Assembly (NCBI RefSeq): GCF_003318275.1
Contig: NZ_QOCH01000013.1
Coordinates: 186,001-250,000, forward strand
Direction: 5' to 3'
Source of the DNA: Marinobacter sp. F3R11
GTDB lineage: Bacteria; Pseudomonadota; Gammaproteobacteria; Pseudomonadales; Oleiphilaceae
DNA length: 64,000 bases
This document shows positions 56,035-64,000 of the stretch, piece by piece (the stretch's first letter is position 1; each line of letters opens with the position of its first letter). The position numbers and the translations under genes are program-made. Below the pieces are notes generated by a model. It did not search any database, was not told the DNA's origin, and saw nothing but the letters and a program-made list of their open reading frames with translations.

Positions 56035-56754
56035 CTAGGGGCTCCAGAAAACCTGCAAGCCGGGTTTCAGGAAGCCACGTACAGGCATATCAAGAAGGTC
56101 ATCCTGCTGACCAAAAGCCCGCTTCAATGTTTCCAGCTTTTCACCACCCTTGAGGTGCAGCGCCGTATAGCGGGCCTCACGCATCAAGGCATAGGTTAGC
56201 GTGATGCGCTTTTGGGCCTGCGATGGCGGTGTCATAGCAGCAACCACTTCCCGGCTTTCCGTGTCCATAGCATGAACCAGCTCAGGAGCATCCGGAAACA
56301 GGGACGCTGTGTGGCCGTCATTCCCCATTCCCAAAATCAATACATCCAGTGGGCGCGTCAGGTTTGCAAGCTCCTTTCTGGCAGCCTCCAGACCGTCTTC
56401 GGGAGTATCCCCTTTCTGCTTCAATGAAAAATACGTCGCAGCCGCTGCGTTATTTTGTAGCAGATTTTCTTTTACCAGCCTGGTGTTGCTGGCTGCATCG
56501 GTTTCATCTACCCAGCGTTCATCCGCCAGGACAACATCCACCCTGTTCCAGTCCAGGTCTTTCAGAGACAATGCACGGAAAAACGGCAGAGGCGTAGACC
56601 CACCTGAAACCGCAAGGCTTACGCGCCTGGCCACCAAAAGCCGACCGTTGAGAAACTCTGCAACTGCACTGGCAAGTTCCAGTGCCACCTGTTGCGCCGA
56701 GTCACCCAAATGAGCCTCCACACCGGCCGGCCAAACCATATCAGGCGTCTTCAT
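56035..56754 (-). CDS. pgl: 6-phosphogluconolactonase Pgl
   Basis: A 239-residue Pgl (DevB/SOL type): [24 protein letters not shown] and [17 protein letters not shown] contain the expected phosphate-binding and catalytic segments. It hydrolyses 6-phosphogluconolactone between Zwf and Edd. ATG at 56754 is chosen because AAGGAG lies six bases upstream; the frame extends to 56772. It overlaps the zwf end by 14 bases, indicating coupling. Confidence 0.94.
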   Translation of the reverse strand: MKTPDMVWPAGVEAHLGDSAQQVALELASAVAEFLNGRLLVARRVSLAVSGGSTPLPFFRALSLKDLDWNRVDVVLADERWVDETDAASNTRLVKENLLQNNAAAATYFSLKQKGDTPEDGLEAARKELANLTRPLDVLILGMGNDGHTASLFPDAPELVHAMDTESREVVAAMTPPSQAQKRITLTYALMREARYTALHLKGGEKLETLKRAFGQQDDLLDMPVRGFLKPGLQVFWSP

Positions 56755-58228
56755 ACCAGCTCCTTCCATCACGAGTAATCATCGCAATGGAGGCTACCGG
56801 ACCCCAGGTTCCTGCGGCATATCGCTTGGGAGGATCACCGCCGTCACTCCAGTTCCTGATAATCTGGTCCACCCAGCGCCAGGCATACTCCACCTCATCG
56901 CGCCGCACGAACAGGTACTGGTTACCTTTCATGATCTCCCATAGCAAACGTTCATAGGCATCAGGAATCCGTTCGGCTTCAAATGTCTCCGAAAACGTCA
57001 GTTCAAGCGGACCCTGTCGTAGCCGCATCCCCTTATGCAAGCCCTGATCTTTCGTAAGTATTTTGAGAGACATACCTTCATCCGGCTGCAACCGGATGAT
57101 CAGCTTGTTGTTTGCCAGATGCTTCTGGTCAGGATCAAAAATATAGTGAGGAGCAGGCTTGAAATGAATAATAATCTGAGACAACTTTTCCGGTAGACGC
57201 TTACCCGTACGTATATAAAACGGAACTCCCGACCAGCGCCAGTTATCGATTTCAACTTTCAGCGCTACAAATGTCTCTGTTTCACTTCTTTTGTTGGCCC
57301 CCTCTTCTTCCAGATATCCGGGAACCGGCTTTCCGATACTGGTACCAGCCGTGTACTGGCCACGCACCACATAACTTTCCATCATATCCGGTGTGATTGT
57401 CCGAAGAGCCTTGAGCACTTTCACCTTTTCATCACGGATACTGTCGGCGGATAAATCAGAGGGCGGATCCATGGCTATCAGGCATAACAGCTGCAGCATG
57501 TGATTCTGAATCATGTCCCGGATCTGCCCGGCCTTGTCAAAATAACCCCAGCGACCCTCAATACCTACGCTCTCGGCAACTGTGATTTCCACATGAGAAA
57601 TATGATTCTGGTCCCACTGGGAGGCGAAAAGATTATTGGCAAAGCGGAGCGCAATAAGGTTTTGAACAGTTTCTTTACCGAGGTAGTGGTCGATCCGGAA
57701 GAGCTGGCTTTCTTTATAAACCTCGCCAAGTTCGTCATTTATGACCCGGGAAGATTCAAGGTCGTGACCGATAGGCTTCTCAACAACAACCCGCGTCTTT
57801 TCTGTACAGCAACTGGCTGAGCGGAGATTGCGGGCAATAACACCGTACATGGCTGGTGGGGTGGCCATATAAACGATCAGCTCATTACTTCTCTCACAGT
57901 TCCCGCCTTCGCGCCAATCGTTGAGAACCCCGAACGCCTTCTCATCCTGGAAATCCAGGACCTGGTATTCCACCCTCTGCAAAAAAGCCTCAGCTACCGA
58001 ACGATCAAACTCTTCGGGCTTTACGCTCTGTTCCAGCCTTTCCAATAGCTGCTTGCGAACTGCTGCGGTATCGAGTTCCCGCCGGGCAAGTGCCAGTATT
58101 CTGCTGTCATTCGCCAGAAGGCCGGCTCGCTCAAGCTGATAAAAAGCAGGGAACAGTTTACGCTGGGCAAGGTCGCCCAGAGCCCCGAACAGCATGATGT
58201 CACAACGATTTGTGATCCTGTTGACCAT
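56741..58228 (-). CDS. zwf: Glucose-6-phosphate 1-dehydrogenase Zwf
   Basis: A 495-residue G6PD: NADP-binding [17 protein letters not shown] (variant of GASGDLA), [10 protein letters not shown], active site RIDHYLGKE and [10 protein letters not shown]. Length matches the family (about 490 aa). First gene of zwf-pgl-eda, divergent from hexR with about 215 bases between, the classic arrangement for HexR-controlled sugar acid metabolism in Pseudomonas-like bacteria. Confidence 0.96.
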   Translation of the reverse strand: MVNRITNRCDIMLFGALGDLAQRKLFPAFYQLERAGLLANDSRILALARRELDTAAVRKQLLERLEQSVKPEEFDRSVAEAFLQRVEYQVLDFQDEKAFGVLNDWREGGNCERSNELIVYMATPPAMYGVIARNLRSASCCTEKTRVVVEKPIGHDLESSRVINDELGEVYKESQLFRIDHYLGKETVQNLIALRFANNLFASQWDQNHISHVEITVAESVGIEGRWGYFDKAGQIRDMIQNHMLQLLCLIAMDPPSDLSADSIRDEKVKVLKALRTITPDMMESYVVRGQYTAGTSIGKPVPGYLEEEGANKRSETETFVALKVEIDNWRWSGVPFYIRTGKRLPEKLSQIIIHFKPAPHYIFDPDQKHLANNKLIIRLQPDEGMSLKILTKDQGLHKGMRLRQGPLELTFSETFEAERIPDAYERLLWEIMKGNQYLFVRRDEVEYAWRWVDQIIRNWSDGGDPPKRYAAGTWGPVASIAMITRDGRSWYEDA

Positions 58229-58287
58229 CGGGTATACCTCTCAGGTGAATCAGGCCACAGAATTACGCGCCTGCTCTAACACTTCAA

Positions 58288-58304
58288 TGTAGTAATTCTA
58301 TCCA
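58288..58304. promoter_or_regulatory. Weak candidate HexR site in the zwf-hexR gap
   Basis: TGTAGTAATTCTATCCA keeps only the outer bases of a dyad (TG-A ... T-CA) and a HexR-like AATT core. The rest of the 58229-58443 gap includes a TATACT -10-like hexamer (58389-58394) for hexR. The operator call is tentative. Confidence 0.3.
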
Positions 58305-58443
58305 AATAATGACACTAGTCCCGGATTAATCCAAGGGCGTTATCAGGCTATTGATACGTTTACTACCCAAAATACGTTAAAATCCCGGTATACTCAGTCC
58401 GCTTTGAATAACCATCCTGCAAAGGATTCAGGGAGTAGCTTTG

Positions 58444-59322
58444 ATGGCTGTAAATCAGGCACATCGTGACGAGAATCTACTGGAAGACATCCAGTCCCGA
58501 CTGGACACTCTGAACAAGTCAGAGCGCAAGGTAGCAGAGGCTATCCTGCGAGATCCAAGCGCCGCCACCCGTTACAGTATTGCCGCCCTGGCCCGAGCAT
58601 CAAACGTCAGTGAGCCAACGGTCAACCGGTTTTGCAGGGGATTTTCGGCCACAGGTTTTCCGGATTTCAAAATCCGGCTCGCGCAGAGTATTGCCACGGG
58701 AATACCCTATATCGGCCAGAACATAGAGCCCGACGATACGGTTGCTGAGTTTGCCGACAAGATCATGATGAGTACCATTGCCAACCTCGATAAAGCCCGC
58801 CAGGCACTGAATCCGCGAGCACTGGCAACGGCCATTGACTATCTGATCCAGGCCCGGCAAATCAATTTTTTTGGTATGGGCGGCTCGGCATCGGTCGCTC
58901 TGGATGCTCAACACAAGTTTTTCCGCTTTAACCTGCCGGTCATGTCCTATGACGACGCGCTTATGCAGCGAATGGTAGCCGCTGGCGCCAGTGTCGGGGA
59001 TGTTATCGTCATGATTTCCTATACCGGGCGTACCAGAGAAACCGTCGATATAGCACGGATTGCCAGGGACAATGGCGCGACCGTCATTGGTATCACAACA
59101 CCAGACTCCCCATTGGCAGAAGTCTGCACTGTTGCCCTGGAAGTTACCGCACCAGAAGACATCGAGGTTTACATGCCTATGTCTTCCAGAATAATACATC
59201 TGACCGTTATAGATATCCTGGCTACGGGCGTTACCCTCAAACGCGGCACCGACTTTCTGGGACATCTGAAAAAAATCAAAGACAGCCTTAAACCCACCCG
59301 TCTTCCTTCAAATCCTGACTGA
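58444..59322 (+). CDS. hexR: RpiR-family regulator HexR
   Basis: A 292-residue RpiR-type regulator: N-terminal helix-turn-helix (about residues 10-80; ATRYSIAALARASNVSEPTVNRFCRGF) and a C-terminal SIS sugar-phosphate domain (about 125-255; NFFGMGGSASVALD, MISYTGRTRETV). HexR represses Entner-Doudoroff and central sugar genes and is released by KDPG. GGGAG lies eight bases before the ATG at 58444; the preceding TTG is a weaker alternative. Divergent position to zwf-pgl-eda and closeness to edd-glk and pyk support the name. Confidence 0.92.
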   Translation: MAVNQAHRDENLLEDIQSRLDTLNKSERKVAEAILRDPSAATRYSIAALARASNVSEPTVNRFCRGFSATGFPDFKIRLAQSIATGIPYIGQNIEPDDTVAEFADKIMMSTIANLDKARQALNPRALATAIDYLIQARQINFFGMGGSASVALDAQHKFFRFNLPVMSYDDALMQRMVAAGASVGDVIVMISYTGRTRETVDIARIARDNGATVIGITTPDSPLAEVCTVALEVTAPEDIEVYMPMSSRIIHLTVIDILATGVTLKRGTDFLGHLKKIKDSLKPTRLPSNPD

Positions 59323-59345
59323 GAGCTCACCGGACGACAGACAGC

Positions 59346-59383
59346 AAAAAAAAACCGGACAACTCAGGTTGTCCGGTTTTTTT
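59346..59383. terminator. Bidirectional intrinsic terminator of hexR and ppiD
   Basis: CCGGACAAC-TCAG-GTTGTCCGG makes a 9-bp perfect stem flanked by A9 on the left (59346-59354) and T7 on the right (59377-59383). It lies between the convergent hexR and ppiD stops and works as a textbook Rho-independent terminator on both strands. Confidence 0.93.
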
Positions 59384-59401
59384 ATGGGTACCGCCGCTTC
59401 T

Positions 59402-61255
59402 TTATGGCCGGGATACTTCCGCGCTGTTTCTCAAAAACTGCTGATAAGCTGCGTATTCACGCTGACCTTCAAGAGATGCCAGGAACTTGCGCAACTGATC
59501 CAGATCTGCGCTGCCCTCTTCTGCATCACCCTCATTCACAGCGTCCAGAGCAACAACCGCAACGCCTGTTCGCGTCATGGCAATGCCATAACTCGCGGCT
59601 TCCTCACTGGGGCGTGGAAGAGCGAACACTGTCTGCAGAATCTGCGGCTCAACACTCGCCGAGTTCCTTGCCTGCGCCTCAAACAGTTCCCAGTCACCCG
59701 CATTCTGGGTATCCAGAGACTCACCTGCCTCAAGACTGGCAACAATGGCCTCAGCACGCGCCTCAAGCAGTTCCCAGGACTTACGCGCTTCCAGATTGGC
59801 ACGGATGTCATCCTGCAAATCCTCAAGAGCCATTTGTTGGGCCTCACGGTGCTCACGAACCCGGGCAACAACAGAAACATTATCTCCAACGTCAATCAGC
59901 TCTGTGTTGTACCCACTTTCAAGAACGTCTTCAGAGAAAAGTTGACGAACCAGCCCGGCGTGATCAAATGGTGCCTGTCCGCCATCTCTCGTAATGCCCT
60001 GGGCCTCACGAATCTCCAGACCAAGTTCTTCCGCCGGCCCTATGAGATCATCTGCGGCATAGGCCGAGTCAGCCAGCTCCGAACGCACTTCTGCATACTT
60101 TTCCTGAGCACGTTCGAGGGCCAGCTCACCACGTAGCTGCTGTTCAAGCTCTTCCAATGGGGGAACCTCTGATCGACGAACATCATCGAGGCGGATCAGG
60201 TGCACACCAAAGCTGGTTTTAACCGGGCTGGAAACCTGGCCCTCTTCCAGGGCAAACAAAGCTTCTTCAAAACCTTCGTCATAAACGCCCCGACCGGCAT
60301 AACCCAAATCACCACCCTGTTTGGCAGACACCGTATCAACAGAGAACTCTTTGGCCAGTTCCTCAAAGCTCTCACCAGCCTCCAGGCGCTCCTGAATGGC
60401 TGCCATTGTTTGTTCTGCGTCTGCCCCGTCCTCAATCAGAATATGGGACGCACGGCGCTCTTCACGAGCCAGATCGCCGGCGCGCTGCTGGTAGTATGCT
60501 TCAAGCTCTTCCTGATCAATCTCGATCTTCTCTGCCAACGCACCCAGTGACAAGGTTATGTAGGCAGCATCCACCTGTTCCGGCTGCCTGAATGCATCCT
60601 TGTTGTCCTCATAGAAGGCCTCAACGTCTGCGTCTGTAACCTCAACGTCATCAGCCACTACACTTGCAGGAAGCTGAACAACACGAAAGTTCCGGGTCTG
60701 ATTCTGGATACTCAGCAACCCGGATGCATTCGCCTCAGCAACAAGACCGCTCTGCATGATGCCGCTGCGAATCTGATTCACCACATACTGCTTGCGCATG
60801 GCTTCGCGGAATTCACCTACCCCCATGCCCAGGTTACGCACCGAAGCAACAAAGCGGTCACGGTTAAATTGCCCGTCAACCTGAAACTGTGGCATTTGAG
60901 TAATCAGAGCATCGATGTCCGCATCACTGAGCGCAAGGCCCTGAGCACTGGCATCCTGAATAAGCACCTGTTCCTGAATCAGGGCATCAAGCACATCCGC
61001 ACGGATCTGGTCCTCATTCAGCATTGTCGGATCAGGCCGTTCCATGCTGGAAAGGCGACGCTGACTCTCCATCTGAACAACCCGCAGAAATTCCCGCTCG
61101 GTAATATCTTCACCATTGACAGTAGCTACTTCCGGCTCACCGGAGAAACCACCAACAATGGCATCCATTCCCCAAATGGAGAGAGACACGATCAATAGAC
61201 CGATAATGATCTTGGCAATAGTGCCTTGGGAATTTTCCCGCATATCTTGAAGCAT
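59402..61255 (-). CDS. ppiD: Periplasmic folding chaperone PpiD (SurA/parvulin type)
   Basis: A 617-residue PpiD: membrane anchor at the N-terminus (TIAKIIIGLLIVSLSIWGMDAIV), SurA_N-like chaperone domain (about residues 30-170), one parvulin domain (ASHILIEDGAD ... KEFSVDTVSAKQGGDLGYAGRGVYDEGFEEALF) and a second parvulin-like half. It helps fold outer-membrane and periplasmic proteins. ATG at 61255 is chosen for GGGAG six bases upstream; the frame is open to 61303. Gene order lon-hupB-ppiD is conserved across gammaproteobacteria. Confidence 0.93.
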   Translation of the reverse strand: MLQDMRENSQGTIAKIIIGLLIVSLSIWGMDAIVGGFSGEPEVATVNGEDITEREFLRVVQMESQRRLSSMERPDPTMLNEDQIRADVLDALIQEQVLIQDASAQGLALSDADIDALITQMPQFQVDGQFNRDRFVASVRNLGMGVGEFREAMRKQYVVNQIRSGIMQSGLVAEANASGLLSIQNQTRNFRVVQLPASVVADDVEVTDADVEAFYEDNKDAFRQPEQVDAAYITLSLGALAEKIEIDQEELEAYYQQRAGDLAREERRASHILIEDGADAEQTMAAIQERLEAGESFEELAKEFSVDTVSAKQGGDLGYAGRGVYDEGFEEALFALEEGQVSSPVKTSFGVHLIRLDDVRRSEVPPLEELEQQLRGELALERAQEKYAEVRSELADSAYAADDLIGPAEELGLEIREAQGITRDGGQAPFDHAGLVRQLFSEDVLESGYNTELIDVGDNVSVVARVREHREAQQMALEDLQDDIRANLEARKSWELLEARAEAIVASLEAGESLDTQNAGDWELFEAQARNSASVEPQILQTVFALPRPSEEAASYGIAMTRTGVAVVALDAVNEGDAEEGSADLDQLRKFLASLEGQREYAAYQQFLRNSAEVSRP

Positions 61256-61290
61256 GTTTCTCCCGAACCCCTCTGCCGGTGCACTTAACG

Positions 61291-61321
61291 TAAAAAGGCG
61301 CACCCTGTCGGAATGCGCCTT
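61291..61321 (-). terminator. Intrinsic terminator downstream of hupB
   Basis: AAGGCGCA / TGCGCCTT form an 8-bp stem with an 11-base loop; on the minus strand it is followed by TTTTTA, as expected for a terminator of hupB. It sits 50 bases past the hupB stop and upstream of ppiD. Confidence 0.8.
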
Positions 61322-61371
61322 GAATTCTTCTTGGCAACTCCCTTTGACAGGAGTCGCCGGAGAAAGAACCG

Positions 61372-61644
61372 TTACTTAACGGCGTCTTTCAGAGCCTTAC
61401 CTGCTTTAAAGCCAGGCACTTTAGAGGCTGCAATCTTGATCTCAGCACCCGTTTGCGGGTTGCGGCCTGTACGCGCAGCACGATCTTTCACTGAGAAAGT
61501 ACCAAAACCGATCAGAGTAACCTGATCGCCTTTTTTGAGGGCACCGGTGATAGAGTTGGTCATTGCGTCCAGAGCACGGCCAGCGGCGGCTTTGGAAATA
61601 TCTGCAGATTCTGCAATTGCATCGATTAGTTCGGACTTGTTCAC
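61372..61644 (-). CDS. hupB: DNA-binding protein HU-beta
   Basis: A 90-residue HU protein starting at GTG (61644), [18 protein letters not shown], with the DNA-arm GRNPQTG in the middle and closing [14 protein letters not shown]. Length and motif are those of HupB. AAGGGG precedes the start. The open frame upstream to 61740 is not coding-like. HU shapes the nucleoid. It lies 238 bases downstream of lon with its own promoter probably in that gap. Confidence 0.95.
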   Translation of the reverse strand: MNKSELIDAIAESADISKAAAGRALDAMTNSITGALKKGDQVTLIGFGTFSVKDRAARTGRNPQTGAEIKIAASKVPGFKAGKALKDAVK

Positions 61645-61803
61645 ACTAAACCCCTTCGCTATCAGGTTGAAGATGTCATAGGTCGGATTGTTTTTTCTAG
61701 GACGTTCCCGACTATCGCATAAGCGGTCAGAGAATTCCATTCTTCGGTTTTCTTATTCCTTTCGGCATTAAACCGGTGTTCGGAATAGGCACATGCTGCG
61801 CGG

Positions 61804-61854
61804 GAGCCCTTGGTATTGGCTGCTTCACGGCGAAACAGTTATACCAACGGGCTC
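61804..61854. repeat. Long inverted repeat between lon and hupB
   Basis: GAGCCC-TTGGTAT (61804-61816) pairs with ATACCAA-c-GGGCTC (61841-61854), 13 pairs with one bulged base, around a 24-base loop. It lies just after the lon stop on the minus strand. No T tract, so probably a transcript-end structure for lon rather than a textbook terminator. Confidence 0.55.
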
Positions 61855-61882
61855 TCAGGCATGTCAACAACTCATCTCGGGT

Positions 61883-64000
61883 TTAATGTGTATTTATGCG
61901 CTCTGCACTATCTTTTTCATCGTCATGGGGCTTCCCTGAACCTGCTTCAGCAGGCTTGTCAGACGTGTGAGGCCCGGGGGCATAAGCCAAAGCAATATCC
62001 AGAACTTCGTCAATCCATTTGACCGGACGTATCTCCAGTGACGCCTTGATATTTTCCGGTATCTCTTTGAGATCCCTGACATTTTCATCAGGGATAATAA
62101 TCGTCTTGATACCACCACGATGAGCCGCCAGGAGCTTTTCCTTCAACCCGCCAATAGCAAGAACCCGACCCCGAAGTGTGATTTCTCCGGTCATCGCAAC
62201 GTCTGCACGCACCGGTATTTTGGTTAATGCAGAAACCAGTGCTGTGCACATCCCGATACCCGCACTTGGACCATCTTTAGGCGTTGCTCCCTCAGGTACA
62301 TGCACGTGCAAGTCATGCTTTTCGTGAAAATCGTCGGCTATACCCAGACCCGGTGCACGGCTTCTGACAACCGTAAGAGCCGTCTGAATGGATTCCTGCA
62401 TCACGTCACCGAGGGAGCCGGTTTTAACAACCCTGCCCTTGCCCGGCGTCAGAGCACACTCAATTGTAAGTAACTCGCCACCTACCTGAGTCCAGGCAAG
62501 ACCGGTTACCTGACCGACCTGATTGGTCTCTTCTGCCAACCCAAAGCTGACCTTGCGTACACCTGAATAATGCTCCAGCATTTCCGGCTCAATGGTCACA
62601 GTCGCCTTATCGCTGGCTTCCACATGCTCCCGAACGACTTTCCTGCATATCTTGGCGATTTCACGCTCCAGGCCACGAACACCGGCCTCCCGAGTGTAGT
62701 AACGTATCAGATCACGCAGGGTTGCTTCCGGAAGCGTCAGCTCATCCTTACGCAACCCGTTCGCCTTGATCTGCTTGGGTAGCAGGTAGCGCAAGGCAAT
62801 ATTCACTTTCTCATCTTCGGTGTAACCCGGAATCCGGATAATTTCCATTCGGTCCAGCAACGCTGGCGGGATATTCATGGAATTCGACGTACACACGAAC
62901 ATAACATCCGAAAGATCGTAATCAACTTCCAGATAATGATCATTGAATGTGTGGTTCTGTTCAGGGTCCAGAACTTCCAGCAAAGCTGACGCAGGGTCTC
63001 CTCGGTGGTCCATCCCCATCTTGTCGATTTCATCGAACAGAAACAGTGGGTTCTTGACACCTACTTTCGCCAATTTCTGCAGCAGTTTGCCTGGCAGCGC
63101 GCCAATATAGGTCTTACGATGGCCGCGAATTTCGGCCTCATCGCGCACCCCGCCCAGCGCCATTCTCGTATACTTACGATTTGTGGCACGGGCAATAGAC
63201 TGACCAAGGGATGTTTTGCCAACACCTGGAGGCCCTACAAGGCACAGCACGGGGCCTTTCACCTTTTTTACACGGCTTTGTACAGCAAGGTATTCGAGAA
63301 TGCGCTGTTTGACCTCATCAAGGCCATAATGGTCCTGATCAAGAATCTCCCGTGCTTTTTCAATGTCATGGCGTACACGACTGCGCTTTTTCCAGGGCAC
63401 AGCCAGCATCCAGTCAATGTAACCACGAACCACCGTGGCTTCGGCCGACATGGGCGACATCATCTTCAGCTTGTTCAGCTCTGATTCCGTCTTTTTGCGA
63501 GCCTCTTCAGGCAGGCCGGCTTCTTCGATCTTCTGCTCCAGCTCTTCGAAATCATTACTACCTTCGCCGAGGTTACCCATTTCTTTCTGGATAGCCTTCA
63601 TCTGCTCGTTCAGGTAGTACTCTCGCTGGCTGCGTTCCATCTGCTTCTTGACGCGACCCCGGATTCTCTTCTCAACTTCAATCAGGTCGATTTCCCCGTC
63701 AAGCTTGCCCAGCAGCAGCTCCACACGGCGATTAATATCCAGCGCTTCGAGCAGCTCCTGCTTTTCCGGAATACGCATTTCAAGGTGGGCAGCCATAGTG
63801 TCTGTCAGACGCTCCAGTTCGTCGATTCCAGACAAAGCATTGGAGACCTCCGCAGGCACCTTCTTGGAGAGTTTCACGTATTTCTCAAACTCGTCTATCA
63901 AGGTTTTCACGAGCACTTCTTCTTCGTGCGCGGGCAGGCCTTCCTCATCCATCAGCGTCGCGGCGCCGGTAAGGTATTCCGTTTCGGTAATATTACTCAA
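61883..64000 (-). CDS. lon: ATP-dependent protease Lon, N-terminus outside the window
   Basis: The last 705 codons of Lon. Seen are the end of the N-terminal substrate domain and coiled coil ([15 protein letters not shown]), Walker [13 protein letters not shown], Walker B LFLFDEID, sensor regions, and the serine-lysine protease domain with PKDGPSAG. Roughly the first 100 residues of a full-length Lon (about 784-800 aa) lie beyond base 64000; the codon at the edge is TTG, not a start. Cytosolic quality control and regulatory proteolysis. Confidence 0.96.
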   Translation of the reverse strand: MSNITETEYLTGAATLMDEEGLPAHEEEVLVKTLIDEFEKYVKLSKKVPAEVSNALSGIDELERLTDTMAAHLEMRIPEKQELLEALDINRRVELLLGKLDGEIDLIEVEKRIRGRVKKQMERSQREYYLNEQMKAIQKEMGNLGEGSNDFEELEQKIEEAGLPEEARKKTESELNKLKMMSPMSAEATVVRGYIDWMLAVPWKKRSRVRHDIEKAREILDQDHYGLDEVKQRILEYLAVQSRVKKVKGPVLCLVGPPGVGKTSLGQSIARATNRKYTRMALGGVRDEAEIRGHRKTYIGALPGKLLQKLAKVGVKNPLFLFDEIDKMGMDHRGDPASALLEVLDPEQNHTFNDHYLEVDYDLSDVMFVCTSNSMNIPPALLDRMEIIRIPGYTEDEKVNIALRYLLPKQIKANGLRKDELTLPEATLRDLIRYYTREAGVRGLEREIAKICRKVVREHVEASDKATVTIEPEMLEHYSGVRKVSFGLAEETNQVGQVTGLAWTQVGGELLTIECALTPGKGRVVKTGSLGDVMQESIQTALTVVRSRAPGLGIADDFHEKHDLHVHVPEGATPKDGPSAGIGMCTALVSALTKIPVRADVAMTGEITLRGRVLAIGGLKEKLLAAHRGGIKTIIIPDENVRDLKEIPENIKASLEIRPVKWIDEVLDIALAYAPGPHTSDKPAEAGSGKPHDDEKDSAERINTH

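Noticed and set aside
61883..64000. Complete lon with a start at the window edge
   Set aside because: The edge codon is TTG and the first residues match the interior of the Lon N-terminal domain, so the gene is cut.
1..64000. Prophage, insertion sequence, CRISPR or tRNA-linked island
   Set aside because: No integrase, transposase, phage structural gene, repeat-spacer array, tRNA or attachment-site pair was found; base composition does not change abruptly to the eye.

Overview
The window reads as ordinary chromosome of a marine, respiratory gammaproteobacterium, most like Marinobacter or a near relative. This is inference from gene content and protein resemblance (AlaA, RhlB, EpmC, a cbb3 oxidase cluster, class I PHA synthase, HexR-controlled Entner-Doudoroff genes, lon-hupB-ppiD) and from a moderate GC content by eye. 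Coding density is high. I see no rRNA, tRNA, CRISPR array, insertion sequence or prophage. The last gene (lon) is cut by the window edge.

Layout. 1-8.5 kb: housekeeping genes (alaA, a hypothetical, htpX, then epmC-rhlB-pdxB on the minus strand, dsbD, tusA, a small monooxygenase-fold protein). 8.6-17.5 kb: a complete cbb3 cytochrome oxidase locus, ccoNOQP followed by its assembly genes ccoGHIS and a TauE/SafE-like membrane protein, with an Fnr/Anr-type promoter upstream of ccoN. 17.5-24.8 kb: ttcA, a TetR regulator, a DnaJ-related protein coupled to a polysaccharide deacetylase, a DASS anion transporter, a DksA/TraR-type zinc-finger protein and phaC.

24.8-45.7 kb is the accessory-looking and most interesting part. 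A long minus-strand gene train (40191 down to 24850, mostly with overlapping or nearly abutting genes) encodes a HzsA-like dihaem lipoprotein, two small outer-membrane beta-barrels, a TlpA thioredoxin, a DUF4266 lipoprotein, a DUF3570 barrel, a periplasmic protein, three TPR proteins, a small exported protein, a TolQ/ExbB, two TolR/ExbD proteins and an AgmX/PglI-type TonB-like protein. The motor plus TPR plus barrel set resembles the conserved core of the Myxococcus Agl/Glt gliding machinery, whose gammaproteobacterial relatives have no known function. Divergently transcribed are a monohaem PSD1/DUF1588-like protein, a dihaem LamG lipoprotein and a Tat-exported DUF1501 protein, a planctomycete-style set. 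ApbE (FMN transferase) lies just beyond, behind ogt. My working model (inference) is a proton-driven, envelope-spanning machine associated with a periplasmic or outer-membrane redox and haem module.

47.5-59.3 kb: an orphan periplasmic binding protein, glpD, a uracil-DNA glycosylase-like protein, and the Entner-Doudoroff and lower glycolytic genes: edd-glk divergent from pyk, and zwf-pgl-eda divergent from their likely regulator hexR. 59.4-64 kb: ppiD, hupB and lon on the minus strand, with clear intrinsic terminators after hexR/ppiD and after hupB.
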